Positions 1 to 9,338 of a stretch of DNA of 64,000 nt are shown here, one piece after another. The translations under genes and the position numbers were made by a program. The first letter of the stretch is position 1. Each line of letters begins with the position of its first letter. The stretch is from Janthinobacterium sp. PC23-8. Its GTDB lineage: Bacteria > Pseudomonadota > Gammaproteobacteria > Burkholderiales > Burkholderiaceae_D. The notes beneath the pieces were generated by a model. The model had not been told where the DNA came from. It saw nothing but the letters and a program-made list of their open reading frames with translations, and did no database searches. The stretch spans positions 3,119,066-3,183,065 of the forward strand of contig NZ_NJGY01000001.1 of assembly GCF_002250505.1 (NCBI RefSeq), in the 5' to 3' direction.

Positions 1-1
1 C

Positions 2-73
2 CAGATCATCGCCATGGCGTGCGACGTGGCCGAGGTGGCGTTCGGCAAGGATCTCGTGACCAGCCTGGGCTGA
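2..73 (+). CDS. C-terminal end of an unidentified protein (partial)
   Basis: The window opens inside a reading frame whose last 23 residues end in KDLVTSLG before a TGA stop. The 3'-end codon choice is GC-rich and typical of the chromosome, so this is probably the end of a real core gene that begins outside the window. Too little is present to name a family. The AbiE-type genes that follow have a clearly lower GC content, so the boundary of an inserted segment may lie just after this stop. Confidence 0.5.
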   Translation, partial: QIIAMACDVAEVAFGKDLVTSLG

Positions 74-262
74 TTCCAGGACTGCGGCGACGATGCCACA
101 AAACACAGTTTTGCTGTCGATCAAGTGTGTCCTTGCCCTACTTATATGTAGCGTTGCGGGATACTTGTGAATCGGCTCGACCTTGTCAGTTCATTGCTTA
201 CCTCGGCTGGTATCTGAGATGACGGCGATAACTCATCGCGCCGTAACGATCTCCGATGGCCC

Positions 263-291
263 TTGACATGGGTTTCTACGCATGCAAACAT
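263..291 (+). promoter_or_regulatory. Candidate sigma-70 promoter of the AbiEi/AbiEii operon
   Basis: A perfect TTGACA -35 box (263-268) is followed after 17 bases by AAACAT (286-291), which keeps the key A and T of a -10 box. The -10 lies inside the inverted repeat at 284-315, so a protein bound to the repeat would block the polymerase. Assigned by eye only. Confidence 0.45.
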
Positions 292-315
292 ACGACAATA
301 ATGTCTTATGTTTGC
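284..315 (+). promoter_or_regulatory. 14-bp inverted-repeat operator upstream of abiEi-like gene
   Basis: Two 14-base arms (284-297 and 302-315) are reverse complements with one mismatch (C293 against T306) around an ATAA centre. The repeat ends 9 bases before the chosen start codon and covers the predicted -10. AbiEi antitoxins studied in other bacteria autoregulate by binding inverted repeats in their own promoter, so this is the expected operator. Binding itself is inferred. Confidence 0.6.
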
Positions 316-324
316 AGGGTTTTC

Positions 325-732
325 ATGCCGAAAATGAACTTGGAAGAACGCATTGAAATGAGCATCGCTCGCTCCAAACCCAATGTTTTCCTCAGAAAAG
401 ACTTTGAGCGGTTCGGCGGCTATGATCAGGTCGGTCGCGCTCTACGCGCCGCCATCCGCAAAGGCTTCTTGGTCAAGGCTGGTTATGGCATTTATGTCAA
501 GGCGAAAAAGTCCAGCATCACGGGTAACCCAATTCCCGTCGTTCCCCTCGTCCAACTGGGACTTGAAGCGTTGTCGAAAATGGGGGTTGAGGCTGACGTT
601 GGTGCATCGGCCAAGGAATACATATCCGGCAAATCGACGCAAATGCCGATGGCTCCTGTCGTCAATATTGGCAAGGCGCGGGTGGCCCGGAAAATCGGTT
701 TTGGTGGCAAGCAGATCAGGTATGAGAAATGA
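325..732 (+). CDS. AbiEi/DUF6088-type antitoxin (type IV toxin-antitoxin)
   Basis: A 135-residue protein that resembles the DUF6088 / AbiEi antitoxin-domain family. The N-terminal part reads as a winged helix: FLRKDFERFGGYDQVGRAL is the predicted recognition region, followed by IRKGFLVKAGYGIYVK, the usual wing of this family. The start at 325 is chosen because AGGG (316-319) sits 5 bases upstream; earlier in-frame starts at 256 and 301 would lie in the promoter or operator. The gene ends in a 4-base ATGA overlap with the toxin-like gene, showing translational coupling. Likely role: transcriptional autorepressor and antagonist of the downstream nucleotidyltransferase. Confidence 0.75.
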   Translation: MPKMNLEERIEMSIARSKPNVFLRKDFERFGGYDQVGRALRAAIRKGFLVKAGYGIYVKAKKSSITGNPIPVVPLVQLGLEALSKMGVEADVGASAKEYISGKSTQMPMAPVVNIGKARVARKIGFGGKQIRYEK

Positions 733-1826
733 AAAAGATCTCAGCCGTTGACGCTCAGAAGCTCGCTGATTTTGCTCTGGAAAGCCCCGTAGCGCTTCCA
801 GCTTATGTGCTTGAAAAAGACATGCATGTAGTCGACGCCATGAAAATCCTGGCTGCCTTGCCTGCGAGCCCTCTGTTCAAGCTTGTGTTTTGCGGCGGGA
901 CGTGTTTATCCAAGGCCTACGGGATTTTGGAACGCATGTCGGAAGACATTGATTATAAAGTCGTGCCGACGGCAGCGGCTCTCATCCTTAGCAAAACTCG
1001 CCGAATGAATGAACTGAAGACGTTCCGACAGTCCGTGACGACAGCCTTGGTGGTCGGCGGATTTACCGGCGATGACGCCATTGCGACAAAAGTGAGAGAC
1101 GAGGGGGCCTATTGCGCGATTAGCGTTGAATATGATTCGGTGTTTGATAAACCAGTTTCGTTGCGCCCACACTTATTAATCGAGCTGAACTACACGGAAT
1201 TGGCCAAGCCAAGCCAATCCCAAGAAGTAGGCTTATTGCTGGACAGGTTGTTAAGCGGCAGCTACTCGGCACCGTTGAAACTGGAGTGTGTTTCGTTGGA
1301 AGAGGCCTTGGCGGAAAAAATAGTTTCTTTTCCGCGTCGTTTAAGCAAGCAGATGGCGGACCAGGTTCCGAAGGGGGCCAAGAGCCAGAAAATATTCAAC
1401 GAAAAATTTTTGACTGAGGAGCTTCATTGGGATAAAGCTCTCATCCGCCATCTTCTCGATGTCAAGATTCTGTCGGATAAATATCCTGCATTGACCGCTG
1501 ATTTGGACGGTTTTGGCTCCCTGCTCGCGACAGCTATCAACAAGGACGCTTTCGAGTTCAAGTCGCATGATGATTTCAAAGACGATCCTGCCAAAGAGCT
1601 ACAAGCCAGCATGGCTTTCGCAAAAACGAGCAAGACGCTCAGCGCCCAGTATGTGGCCTTCGTGAGCGACATGGTTTATGGCGCAGACAAGCCATCGTAT
1701 TCAGACGCCATCGATCATTTTGAATCAGTCTTAAAAACAGCGCTGCAAAGTCCAGTTCTGCAAGCCAGCATCCTTGCGGCGCAACAGGCCGAAAAGTTGA
1801 AAGTTAAGGCTGGCCTTGCTCTTTGA
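729..1826 (+). CDS. AbiEii/AbiGii-type nucleotidyltransferase toxin
   Basis: A 365-residue protein of the AbiEii/AbiGii toxin family (DNA polymerase beta-like nucleotidyltransferase fold). The signature lies near residues 54-80: FCGGTCLSKAYGILERMSED followed by IDYKV, matching the GGT...SxDIDY pattern that holds the metal-binding aspartates. A later EALAEKIVSF segment is also typical. Such toxins stop growth, and the pair often protects against phage; known relatives such as MenT transfer nucleotides to tRNA. It overlaps the antitoxin by 4 bases and has no gene downstream in the same direction, so the operon is two genes. Confidence 0.85.
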   Translation: MKKISAVDAQKLADFALESPVALPAYVLEKDMHVVDAMKILAALPASPLFKLVFCGGTCLSKAYGILERMSEDIDYKVVPTAAALILSKTRRMNELKTFRQSVTTALVVGGFTGDDAIATKVRDEGAYCAISVEYDSVFDKPVSLRPHLLIELNYTELAKPSQSQEVGLLLDRLLSGSYSAPLKLECVSLEEALAEKIVSFPRRLSKQMADQVPKGAKSQKIFNEKFLTEELHWDKALIRHLLDVKILSDKYPALTADLDGFGSLLATAINKDAFEFKSHDDFKDDPAKELQASMAFAKTSKTLSAQYVAFVSDMVYGADKPSYSDAIDHFESVLKTALQSPVLQASILAAQQAEKLKVKAGLAL

Positions 1827-1929
1827 CACCAGGCAATCACATGGATTGCGAGCGAGTTTGTGACGCGAATCGACCTCATTTCAACTGATTAAGGAAACGG
1901 CTCGCGCCTGGGTGCCTTTGTGTCTTGGG

Positions 1930-4900
1930 TCAATCAAACGCCCAGGTATACAGGATGTCCAGCGCATTGTTGGTGCCGGTCTGGAACTGCAAGGTAAAGC
2001 GGCGGTTCAGCTTGTAGCGCAGCTTGACCAGGCTCGACGCCGAGCTGGCGCCCTGCTCGAACGTCAGGTAGGCGCGCGAGGACAGACGCTTGCCGACCGT
2101 GACGACCGTGCTTTCCAGTCCCTTGGCCTGCGACAGGCCCACTTCATCGAGGCCCAGCGAGCTGGCCAGCTTGCCTTGCATGCCGCCGCCCGAGCCGCCG
2201 AAGAGGGCGCCGGCGGCCGTGGTCAACAGGGCCATCTCATCGCCGGCAGCCGTTTCCGCGCCGTGGCCGAGGATCAGCCAGGCCAGCTTGTCGCTGTCCG
2301 ACACGTTCGGCGTCGACACCAGCTTGGCCGTTGGCGCCTGGGCCGTGCCGCGCACTTCCACGCCCGCTTCGACATTGGTTTCCGACAACGCTTCGCCCTG
2401 CGGACGCTTGCGCACGGCCAGCACGTTCAGCGACGGATTGTCGTAGGCGCCCGTGAAGTTGATCACGCCGCGCTCGATCGACAATTTCTGCCCGTACGCC
2501 GCATACAGGCCGTTGACGACGCGGATGCCGCCGGTGATGCGCGGCGCATTGCGGTTCTGCACGCGGGCGCGGATATTGCCGGCGAGATCGGCATCGATGC
2601 CCATGCCGCGCAGGTGGAAGGCGTTGCCCAGGTCGAATTCCACGTCGATATTCAATGGCAGTTCGGGCGCCGCCTTGGTGGCGCGGCTGTTCTTGCCCAG
2701 CACCACCACGTCATCGCTTTGCGTCGGCGTGCCTTCCGGCGCCAGTTCGATCAGCGCGCGGTTGGCCTTGAACTTGCCTTCCAGGCTGAAAAGTTTGTCG
2801 TTGCGCAGCACGGTGGCATTGCCCGACATGATCAGGGTGCGGTCCGGGCGCGACAGCGCCGTCAGGCGTTCGGCAAGCAGTTTCAGTTCCATCGTCGCTT
2901 CGCCGTTCGCAAAGCGCACCCAGCCATCAAGCTGCGCCTTGCCGTTGCCGCCGTCAAAAGTCAAACGCTGCAGCTGCAGTTGGTCGCCGGCCAGTTTTGC
3001 CTGCAGCACGCCATTACGCAGGCGCAAGCCCTGTTCGGCCCAGCTCACCAGCAGGCCGCTGCCCGTGATGTCGCCATTGAGCAGGGGCGCGCCGATGGTG
3101 CCGCTGCCCGTCAATGCCACCTTCAAGGCGCCGCCCAGTTCCAGCCCAGGCTGGCCGGCCAGTGGCGCCACCCATGCCAGCGAGGCGATATTGGTGGTGC
3201 CGGTCAGGTTCAGTGCGCTGCTGTTGCCGATGCGCCCGTTCACCATTTGCACGGTGGCGTTGATATCGCTCTGGCCGGCGCGTGTGCCGTCCAGTTTCAC
3301 GGCCAGGCGCAATTGCTGGTTGGCCACGTCGACCCGCGCGTCCAGGGTGCGCAGGCCCAGCGTCAAAGGCTGCTCGACGCCGACCGTGATATCGCCTTTT
3401 TCGCGGAACACATGCAGCATGCCGGCCAGGGCCGGCTCTTTCCGGCTGGCCGTGGCCGCTTGCATGTCGAGCGACCATTGCGCGCCCAGGGTCAGGTCGC
3501 CGCGCGCATTGTCGCGCAGCGCCGGCGCAAATTGCGCCAGGTAGTTCAAGGCCACGCCGGTGGCCTGGCCGCTGCTGGTCCAGCGCGGACCGTTTTTGGC
3601 CAGGCTTTGCATGGTGATGCTGCCGGCCGGCAGCTTGATGACGGTATTGCCCACGCTGAGTTGCTCGGGATTGCCCAGGCCAGCCACGCCGCTGCCGGCT
3701 GGCCCTGTGACCTTGACCGGCACCGGCGCTTGCAATACGAGCGCATAGCGGCCCTTGTTCTGCAGGCTGTCGATGCTGCCGGTCCAGCTGGCGCCGTTCT
3801 GGCTGCCCCTGGCGGCGACGGTGGCGTCGAAGTCGTCATTGCGCGCCGCCACGTTGATGCTGTGGTTGCCGCGCGTGCCGGTGGTGCCCAACCTAGCCGT
3901 GGCCAGCTTGAAGGTGGGCGTGCTGTAGCCGGTGATTTCCAGCGCGCTGACCATCGGGTCTTGCGCGCCCTGGCCGGAGCCGACGCTGGCACTGCCCTTG
4001 ACGGTCTGCAGGCGCTGGTCGCCGAAAAAGGTCAGGTTGTTGCCGTCCAGACTCAGCTGCGCGGCCGGCGCATCCATCTTGCCCGACACTACGCCGGACG
4101 CATGCAGCACGCCGCCAAACTGCGCTCCCAGGCTGCTCAGTTGCGGCGCATCGAGTTTCCAGTTCAGCTTGTCGGTGGCGCCGCCCAGCGCGCCCTTGGC
4201 GACCAGGCTGTTCGGTCCCAGGCGTAGTTCCACGTCAGCATTGTCGACCCGCTTGGCGGACGCCGTCAGCTTGGCATAGCCGGCCAGCGGCGCATTTTGC
4301 AGCGTCGATTCGCGCAGCGCCAGCGTGAGCGCCATGCGCCAGTCGCTGGACAGCTTGCTGCTGCCGTTGAAGTCGGCATTGATATTGCCGACCGGCAGGT
4401 TGCCGAACGCGGCCGGATTGAGTTTTTGCACCGTGCCGGCCATTTTCACTTCCGCCGACTGCTTCGGCCCCGTCAGGCCGATGTCGCCGCTGGCGTGGAT
4501 CACGCTGTCGGGTGCCGGACGCTTGCTGCTGGACAATCCCAAGCCTTTGGCGTCGGCAACAAAGGTGGTGCGCGGCTCCTGCATGGTTCCCTGCACCACG
4601 CCGCTGGCCAGCACCGCGCCGACCAGCTCGCCCTGCACGGCGGACAGTTGCCGGGCATCGACATTCCAGTTCAGTTTTTCACCAAGGCCGCCAAAGTTGC
4701 CCTTGGCCGCGAGGGTGTTCTTGCCCAGCGCCAGCTGCACGTCGATGCCGCTCAAGTGCCGGGCGTCGGCCGTCAGCTTGCCCTTGCCGGACAACGGCTG
4801 GTCGAGCAGCTTGCTGGGCCGCACCGTGAAGTCGGCGTTGGCCAGCCACTGTGGGGCCACGTGGCCATTCGCGCGCACATCAAGGTTCAGGTCGGCGACA

Positions 4901-6351
4901 GGAAAGGCGCCAAAGTCGGCCGGGTTCAAACGGCTGGTGGCGGCGACGGCCTTGAACGGCTGATCGTCTTTCAGGTTGAGCTCGCCGCTGGCGCTGATGC
5001 TGCTCTTGCCTGCTTGCAAGGTCGCCTTGCCGAGCTTGACCAGGGAATCGGCCATGGTGGCTTCCAGGTCCAGGCGCAGCTTGGCTTCGCCCAGTCTGGC
5101 GCGCACGGTCTGCGTCTTGCCGTCGCTATTCAATGTGATGTCGCCGGCGATTTTGGTGCTGTTGATGCTGCTGTAGATCTGTTGCAGGTCGATTTTGTCG
5201 GTATGCAGGGCGATATTGGCTTGGGCGATGCCGGCGTCGGGCGCGTCGCGCTTGAGCTTGCCGCTGCCGGTGAATTTGCCGGCGTTACCGAAGTCGATGA
5301 TGGCCGAATCGAGGGTGGTGGCCGTCAGGGTGCCTCCCAGGCGTGCGTCGAACTGGCGCAGCGGCAGCTTTTGCTGGTCCAGCGGGCCCGGCGCGGCGTG
5401 GTTGACGATGGCCAGCTTGCCCGAGACGCTTTGATTGGCGCCGATGGCCGCGTCCAGTTCCAGGCTCAGGTCGGCCTGTGGCAGGGTCGCATCGAACTTG
5501 CCCGGATTGATATTGCGGCCCTTGATGCTGGCCGAGCGCAGGATGATGACGGGGTCGAACGGCGCCAGCGCCAGTTGCGCGTCGGCCGTGGCGGCGCCGG
5601 CATTGCCCTTGGCGCCGATGGTCAGAAGGTTCAGGTCGCCACCGAGCGCCAGCTTCAGCGCCGCCGGTTTTTCGCCGGCCGGCGCCACGGCTTGCGTCAG
5701 GCTGGCGGTTCCCTTGAGCTTGAACGGTTTCACGGCGGCGATGGTGGCGTCGGCTTTCGCCAGGCCAAACGGCGTGACGCCTGCGGCGTCTTTCAGCTGC
5801 CACTCGCTCTTGTCGCCGGACAAGGCAAAGCGGACTTTTTCAAACACGGTGTTGCCGGTCTCGCCGATCACGGTGATTTTATCGAGGCGCGCTTCGCTGA
5901 TGCCGATTTTAAACGGCGAGGCCAGGCTGTCGGGCATTGTCGACGGTTCGTCCGAGGTGCCGATGGTCTGCACGGCCAGGCTGGCCACATGCAACTCGGA
6001 AATCGCGATGCCTTCCGAGAAATACTGGAACGGCGACCAGTCGATATCGATATTGTCGGCCGTGATGTGCTGCGTCTTGCTGCGGTAGCTGACGTGGTCC
6101 AGGTGCATGCGGTTGTAGAGCGAGCCGGACACGCCGGATACTTCGATCTGGCCGCCGCTGGCGCTGGCCACTTTGTGCACCAGCAGTTGCAGGGTCGATT
6201 CGCGGCCCAGGAACCAGAAGGCGCCGCCCAGCAGCACGGCCAGGCTGATGATGCTGACCAGCAAATAGCGCGGCCAGCGGCGTTTTTTTGCCGGCGGCGG
6301 TGGCGCAGGTGGTGGCACGGCGGAGGAGGACTCGGTGGTAAGGTCGGACAT
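1930..6351 (-). CDS. tamB: TamB, inner-membrane-anchored translocation and assembly module subunit
   Basis: A 1473-residue protein with one N-terminal membrane anchor (about residues 26-48, after a Pro-rich cytoplasmic tail with KKRRWPR) followed by a very long periplasmic beta-rich region and the conserved C-terminal DUF490 domain, ending in a beta-strand-like YTWAFD. TamB spans the periplasm as a lipid-accommodating beta-groove and works with the outer-membrane partner TamA in autotransporter assembly and phospholipid transport. The start codon overlaps the tamA stop by one base (TGATG), so the two are translationally coupled. Length is in the upper range for TamB. Long open frames on the opposite strand are shadows. 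Confidence 0.93.
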   Translation of the reverse strand: MSDLTTESSSAVPPPAPPPPAKKRRWPRYLLVSIISLAVLLGGAFWFLGRESTLQLLVHKVASASGGQIEVSGVSGSLYNRMHLDHVSYRSKTQHITADNIDIDWSPFQYFSEGIAISELHVASLAVQTIGTSDEPSTMPDSLASPFKIGISEARLDKITVIGETGNTVFEKVRFALSGDKSEWQLKDAAGVTPFGLAKADATIAAVKPFKLKGTASLTQAVAPAGEKPAALKLALGGDLNLLTIGAKGNAGAATADAQLALAPFDPVIILRSASIKGRNINPGKFDATLPQADLSLELDAAIGANQSVSGKLAIVNHAAPGPLDQQKLPLRQFDARLGGTLTATTLDSAIIDFGNAGKFTGSGKLKRDAPDAGIAQANIALHTDKIDLQQIYSSINSTKIAGDITLNSDGKTQTVRARLGEAKLRLDLEATMADSLVKLGKATLQAGKSSISASGELNLKDDQPFKAVAATSRLNPADFGAFPVADLNLDVRANGHVAPQWLANADFTVRPSKLLDQPLSGKGKLTADARHLSGIDVQLALGKNTLAAKGNFGGLGEKLNWNVDARQLSAVQGELVGAVLASGVVQGTMQEPRTTFVADAKGLGLSSSKRPAPDSVIHASGDIGLTGPKQSAEVKMAGTVQKLNPAAFGNLPVGNINADFNGSSKLSSDWRMALTLALRESTLQNAPLAGYAKLTASAKRVDNADVELRLGPNSLVAKGALGGATDKLNWKLDAPQLSSLGAQFGGVLHASGVVSGKMDAPAAQLSLDGNNLTFFGDQRLQTVKGSASVGSGQGAQDPMVSALEITGYSTPTFKLATARLGTTGTRGNHSINVAARNDDFDATVAARGSQNGASWTGSIDSLQNKGRYALVLQAPVPVKVTGPAGSGVAGLGNPEQLSVGNTVIKLPAGSITMQSLAKNGPRWTSSGQATGVALNYLAQFAPALRDNARGDLTLGAQWSLDMQAATASRKEPALAGMLHVFREKGDITVGVEQPLTLGLRTLDARVDVANQQLRLAVKLDGTRAGQSDINATVQMVNGRIGNSSALNLTGTTNIASLAWVAPLAGQPGLELGGALKVALTGSGTIGAPLLNGDITGSGLLVSWAEQGLRLRNGVLQAKLAGDQLQLQRLTFDGGNGKAQLDGWVRFANGEATMELKLLAERLTALSRPDRTLIMSGNATVLRNDKLFSLEGKFKANRALIELAPEGTPTQSDDVVVLGKNSRATKAAPELPLNIDVEFDLGNAFHLRGMGIDADLAGNIRARVQNRNAPRITGGIRVVNGLYAAYGQKLSIERGVINFTGAYDNPSLNVLAVRKRPQGEALSETNVEAGVEVRGTAQAPTAKLVSTPNVSDSDKLAWLILGHGAETAAGDEMALLTTAAGALFGGSGGGMQGKLASSLGLDEVGLSQAKGLESTVVTVGKRLSSRAYLTFEQGASSASSLVKLRYKLNRRFTLQFQTGTNNALDILYTWAFD

Positions 6352-8348
6352 CAGAAAGTGAATCCCAGAGAAAAGTGCAAACGGAAGGCGTGGACGGCGT
6401 GGCCATACGCCACGTCGACATTGATGGGGCCGACGGGACTCTTGTAGCGCCCGCCCAGGCCATAGCCGGATTTCAGGGTCAGCGCATCCTTGACGCTGTC
6501 GCCCGCATTGCCGGCGTCATAGAAGGCGGCGACGGCCCATTTCGGCTTGAACCAGTACTGGTATTCGGCGCTGGCAGTGGCCAGGTAGCGCCCGCCAACG
6601 GTGGCGTCGCCTTCCTTCACGCCCAGCTCCTGGTAGGCATAGCCGCGCACGGACTGGTCGCCGCCGGCGCGGAACAGGTAGACGGCCGGCACGCCGGTTT
6701 TCTCTTTCGAGCCCAGCGCGCCCATTTCGCCGCGTACGATCAATTCGCCTTTTTCGCCGAGCGGCTTGTAATACACGCCCTTGCCCGAGACGCGCACGAA
6801 GCGCTCGTCGGTCAGCACCGGCAGCAGCGCGCCGCCGACCTGGGCATTGATGACATAGCCTCTGGTGGGGAACAGCAGGCTGTCGAGGCTGCGCTTGGTG
6901 ATGGCATAGGTCAGCGGCAAGCTCTTGCTGCGCGTCTGTTCCAGGCCGACCACGGTTTTATTCTCACTGAGAAATTCGAATGTCAGGCTGCGTTCCAGGG
7001 TGGTGCCGCCCCAGTTGCGCTTGGCGGCAATCGTCGACACGGCCGTGATCTCGTTGGAGATATCGCTGCGCTCGAACGAGGCGCCGACGCTGTCGTTGTA
7101 GCCGCGTTCGGTGGTGGGGAAGTAGAAGTTGGCGTGCGCCGCCTGTTTCTTCGTTTCCATCGTGACCGCGCTCTTGAAGCGCGTGCCCCAGACATTGAGG
7201 TTGTCGTAGTTGAGCTGGGCGCGGTTGCCGGTATTGGTACTGAAACCGATACCGGCGCTGACGTTCTGCTGTTTGTTCTCGGTGACGCGCACCACCAGCG
7301 GCAGTTGCGGCGCCGGGCCGCGGCTGGCCTGGGCCGTTGCCACGGTCTCGCCTTCCTGCACCGCCTGGCCCGCCTCGATCTGCTCATTGAGGATACTGCT
7401 CAGGTCGGCGCTCACTTCCACGCTGGCAAAATAGCCGGTGTCCTGCAGGCGCGCCTGGTACAGCTGCAGCGCCGATTCGCTGTAGTAGTCGCCGGGGCTG
7501 ATCTTGTTGAGGTTGCGGATGATGGCGGGATCGTAGCGCTTCAGGCCTTCGATGCGCAGTTCGCCAAAGCGCAGTTCGGGGCCGCTGCTGAGGATCACCA
7601 GCAGCGACACCTGGTGCGTTTCCGGGTCGACCACGGCTTGCGTATCGACCAGCTGGGCGCGCGGGTAGCGCGTCTGCACCACTTCGCGCAGCAGCGCGCG
7701 CTTGGCGGACTCCCATTCGGCCTGGCGGAAGATGGCGCCGGTTTTGAGCGCCCAGCGGCGCTTCAGGCCTTCGGTGTCGTACGGCTCGCTGGCCGCCAGC
7801 GGCGGCGTTGGATCGAAACCGCGCAATTCCAGCTCGACCTTGTCGATGACCACCGGCTGGCCCGGCTCGACATTGACGGTGACCACCGGCCGGCTGCCGG
7901 CGGTGTCGAGAGTGACCGTGACGACGGGCGTATAGAAGCCGGCCGTGGCGACCAGGTTTTTCACTTGTTCGGGCGCGTCGCGCACCAGGCGCTGCAGCTG
8001 TTCGCGGTCCATGCGCGGGTTGCCGCGAAAGCGTTCGAGGTCGAGGTTTTTTTCCAGCAGCTCGTCGAGGTCGCCGGGCGCATTGACGCGCACATCGTAT
8101 TGCAGGGCCGGCGCAACGGGGGCGGTATCGGCGGCAGGCGCTTCGGCGAGCGCTTCGGCAGGCGCTTCGGCAGGCGTGTCTGCTACCGCTTCCTGCGCGC
8201 GCGCATGGGTCATGGGCAGGGTCAGGATGGCGCCGCCGGCGGCCGCCAGTGTCAGTTGCCCCATTGCTTTTGCCAATAACTGTGCCAAAATTCGTGGTCG
8301 TATTGCCTTGCCGGTGGCGAAGTGCGGTAGGGGACGTGCAGAAAACAT
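6351..8348 (-). CDS. tamA: TamA, Omp85-family outer-membrane protein
   Basis: A 665-residue Omp85-family protein. An N-terminal signal region ends near THARAQ, followed by an Ala/Glu/Pro-rich spacer (residues about 52-80) with a repeated APAEA motif, three POTRA domains, and a C-terminal 16-strand barrel ending in phenylalanine (LHFSLGFTF), the usual BAM recognition signal. The segment FRAGGDQSVRGYAYQELG is the conserved barrel motif of TamA/BamA. GGAG lies 5 bases before the chosen ATG. The gene is transcribed away from queC and is the first gene of the tamAB operon. Confidence 0.93.
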   Translation of the reverse strand: MFSARPLPHFATGKAIRPRILAQLLAKAMGQLTLAAAGGAILTLPMTHARAQEAVADTPAEAPAEALAEAPAADTAPVAPALQYDVRVNAPGDLDELLEKNLDLERFRGNPRMDREQLQRLVRDAPEQVKNLVATAGFYTPVVTVTLDTAGSRPVVTVNVEPGQPVVIDKVELELRGFDPTPPLAASEPYDTEGLKRRWALKTGAIFRQAEWESAKRALLREVVQTRYPRAQLVDTQAVVDPETHQVSLLVILSSGPELRFGELRIEGLKRYDPAIIRNLNKISPGDYYSESALQLYQARLQDTGYFASVEVSADLSSILNEQIEAGQAVQEGETVATAQASRGPAPQLPLVVRVTENKQQNVSAGIGFSTNTGNRAQLNYDNLNVWGTRFKSAVTMETKKQAAHANFYFPTTERGYNDSVGASFERSDISNEITAVSTIAAKRNWGGTTLERSLTFEFLSENKTVVGLEQTRSKSLPLTYAITKRSLDSLLFPTRGYVINAQVGGALLPVLTDERFVRVSGKGVYYKPLGEKGELIVRGEMGALGSKEKTGVPAVYLFRAGGDQSVRGYAYQELGVKEGDATVGGRYLATASAEYQYWFKPKWAVAAFYDAGNAGDSVKDALTLKSGYGLGGRYKSPVGPINVDVAYGHAVHAFRLHFSLGFTF

Positions 8349-8487
8349 GGTGCTCCAGATGAGTAAATGCTGCCCGCATGTTACCGGAAGTGGAAAATTG
8401 ATGGCGGACGAATAAGTCTATTTTGCGCAGGTATTGCATGGTCTTGCACCTGGTCCGCCAGCCTGTACTTTATATAGAAAGAATATT

Positions 8488-9210
8488 ATGTTAGCAACTG
8501 ATACGGCGCTGGTCCTGTTTAGCGGTGGCCAGGATTCCACCACCTGCCTGGCCTGGGCCCTCGAACACTATAGCCGTGTAGAAACGATCGGCTTTGATTA
8601 TGGCCAGCGCCACGCCATCGAACTGACGGTGCGCCCGGGCCTGCTGGCCAGGATGCGCGAGCAGTCGCCGCAGTGGCGCGACCGTCTCGGCGAAGACCAT
8701 ATGATCGACCTGTCGCTGATCGCGGCCATTTCCGATACGGCCATGACGCAGGATGTGGAAATCGTGATGCAGGAAAACGGCTTGCCGAACACCTTTGTGC
8801 CGGGACGCAACCTGCTGTTCATGACCGTGGCCGCCACCGTGGCCTACCGCCGCGGCCTGACGGTGCTGGTGGGCGGCATGTGCGAGACGGATTTTTCGGG
8901 TTACCCCGATTGCCGCGACGACACCATCAAGGCGCTGCAGGTGGCGCTGAACCTGGGCATGGCCACGCGCCTGAAGCTGGAAACGCCGCTGATGTGGCTG
9001 GACAAGGCGCAAAGCTGGGAGCTGGCGGAAAAGCTCGGCGGCCAGAGCCTGGTCGACCTGATCCGCAGCGACACGCATACCTGCTACCTCGGCGAACGGG
9101 GCCAGTTGCATGACTGGGGCTATGGTTGCGGTACTTGCCCCGCCTGCGCGTTGCGCGCCAATGGCTATCGCCAGTATGTGGCGGGCAAGGTGGCCTTGCC
9201 TGCGCTATGA
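8488..9210 (+). CDS. queC: QueC, 7-cyano-7-deazaguanine synthase
   Basis: A 240-residue enzyme that converts 7-carboxy-7-deazaguanine, ammonia and ATP to preQ0 in queuosine biosynthesis. The N-terminal [12 protein letters not shown] is the PP-loop ATP-binding motif, FDYGQRH follows, and the C-terminal [10 protein letters not shown] supplies zinc-binding cysteines together with the upstream CYLGERGQ. I start at ATG 8488 because the PP-loop normally begins within about 10 residues of the N-terminus; an 18-residue upstream extension is possible but unsupported. A weak promoter, TTGCAC (8444-8449) and TACTTT (8466-8471), sits upstream. No other queuosine gene is nearby. Confidence 0.95.
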   Translation: MLATDTALVLFSGGQDSTTCLAWALEHYSRVETIGFDYGQRHAIELTVRPGLLARMREQSPQWRDRLGEDHMIDLSLIAAISDTAMTQDVEIVMQENGLPNTFVPGRNLLFMTVAATVAYRRGLTVLVGGMCETDFSGYPDCRDDTIKALQVALNLGMATRLKLETPLMWLDKAQSWELAEKLGGQSLVDLIRSDTHTCYLGERGQLHDWGYGCGTCPACALRANGYRQYVAGKVALPAL

Positions 9211-9243
9211 AAATGTGGTCTTTTTGACACATTGATACAAAGT

Positions 9244-9272
9244 TTGCAATGCTTTTGGCACTGACGTAGTAT
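9244..9272 (+). promoter_or_regulatory. Candidate promoter of the GGDEF protein
   Basis: TTGCAA (9244-9249) and TAGTAT (9267-9272) are separated by exactly 17 bases, each matching 4 of 6 consensus positions. They lie about 70 bases before the chosen start of the CHASE/GGDEF gene. A nearby TTGACA at 9224 has no good -10 partner. Confidence 0.35.
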
Positions 9273-9338
9273 CGTTGACATCCTCTACCGACGGTAGCGG
9301 CGCGCTTGCGCGCATTTCGATCAGTTTTCCAGCCAGCC

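Noticed and set aside
1912-6447. Long plus-strand frames (771 and 716 residues) opposite tamB
   Set aside because: They are rich in His, Arg, Gln and Gly with no domain logic, the usual mirror of a GC-rich gene on the other strand.
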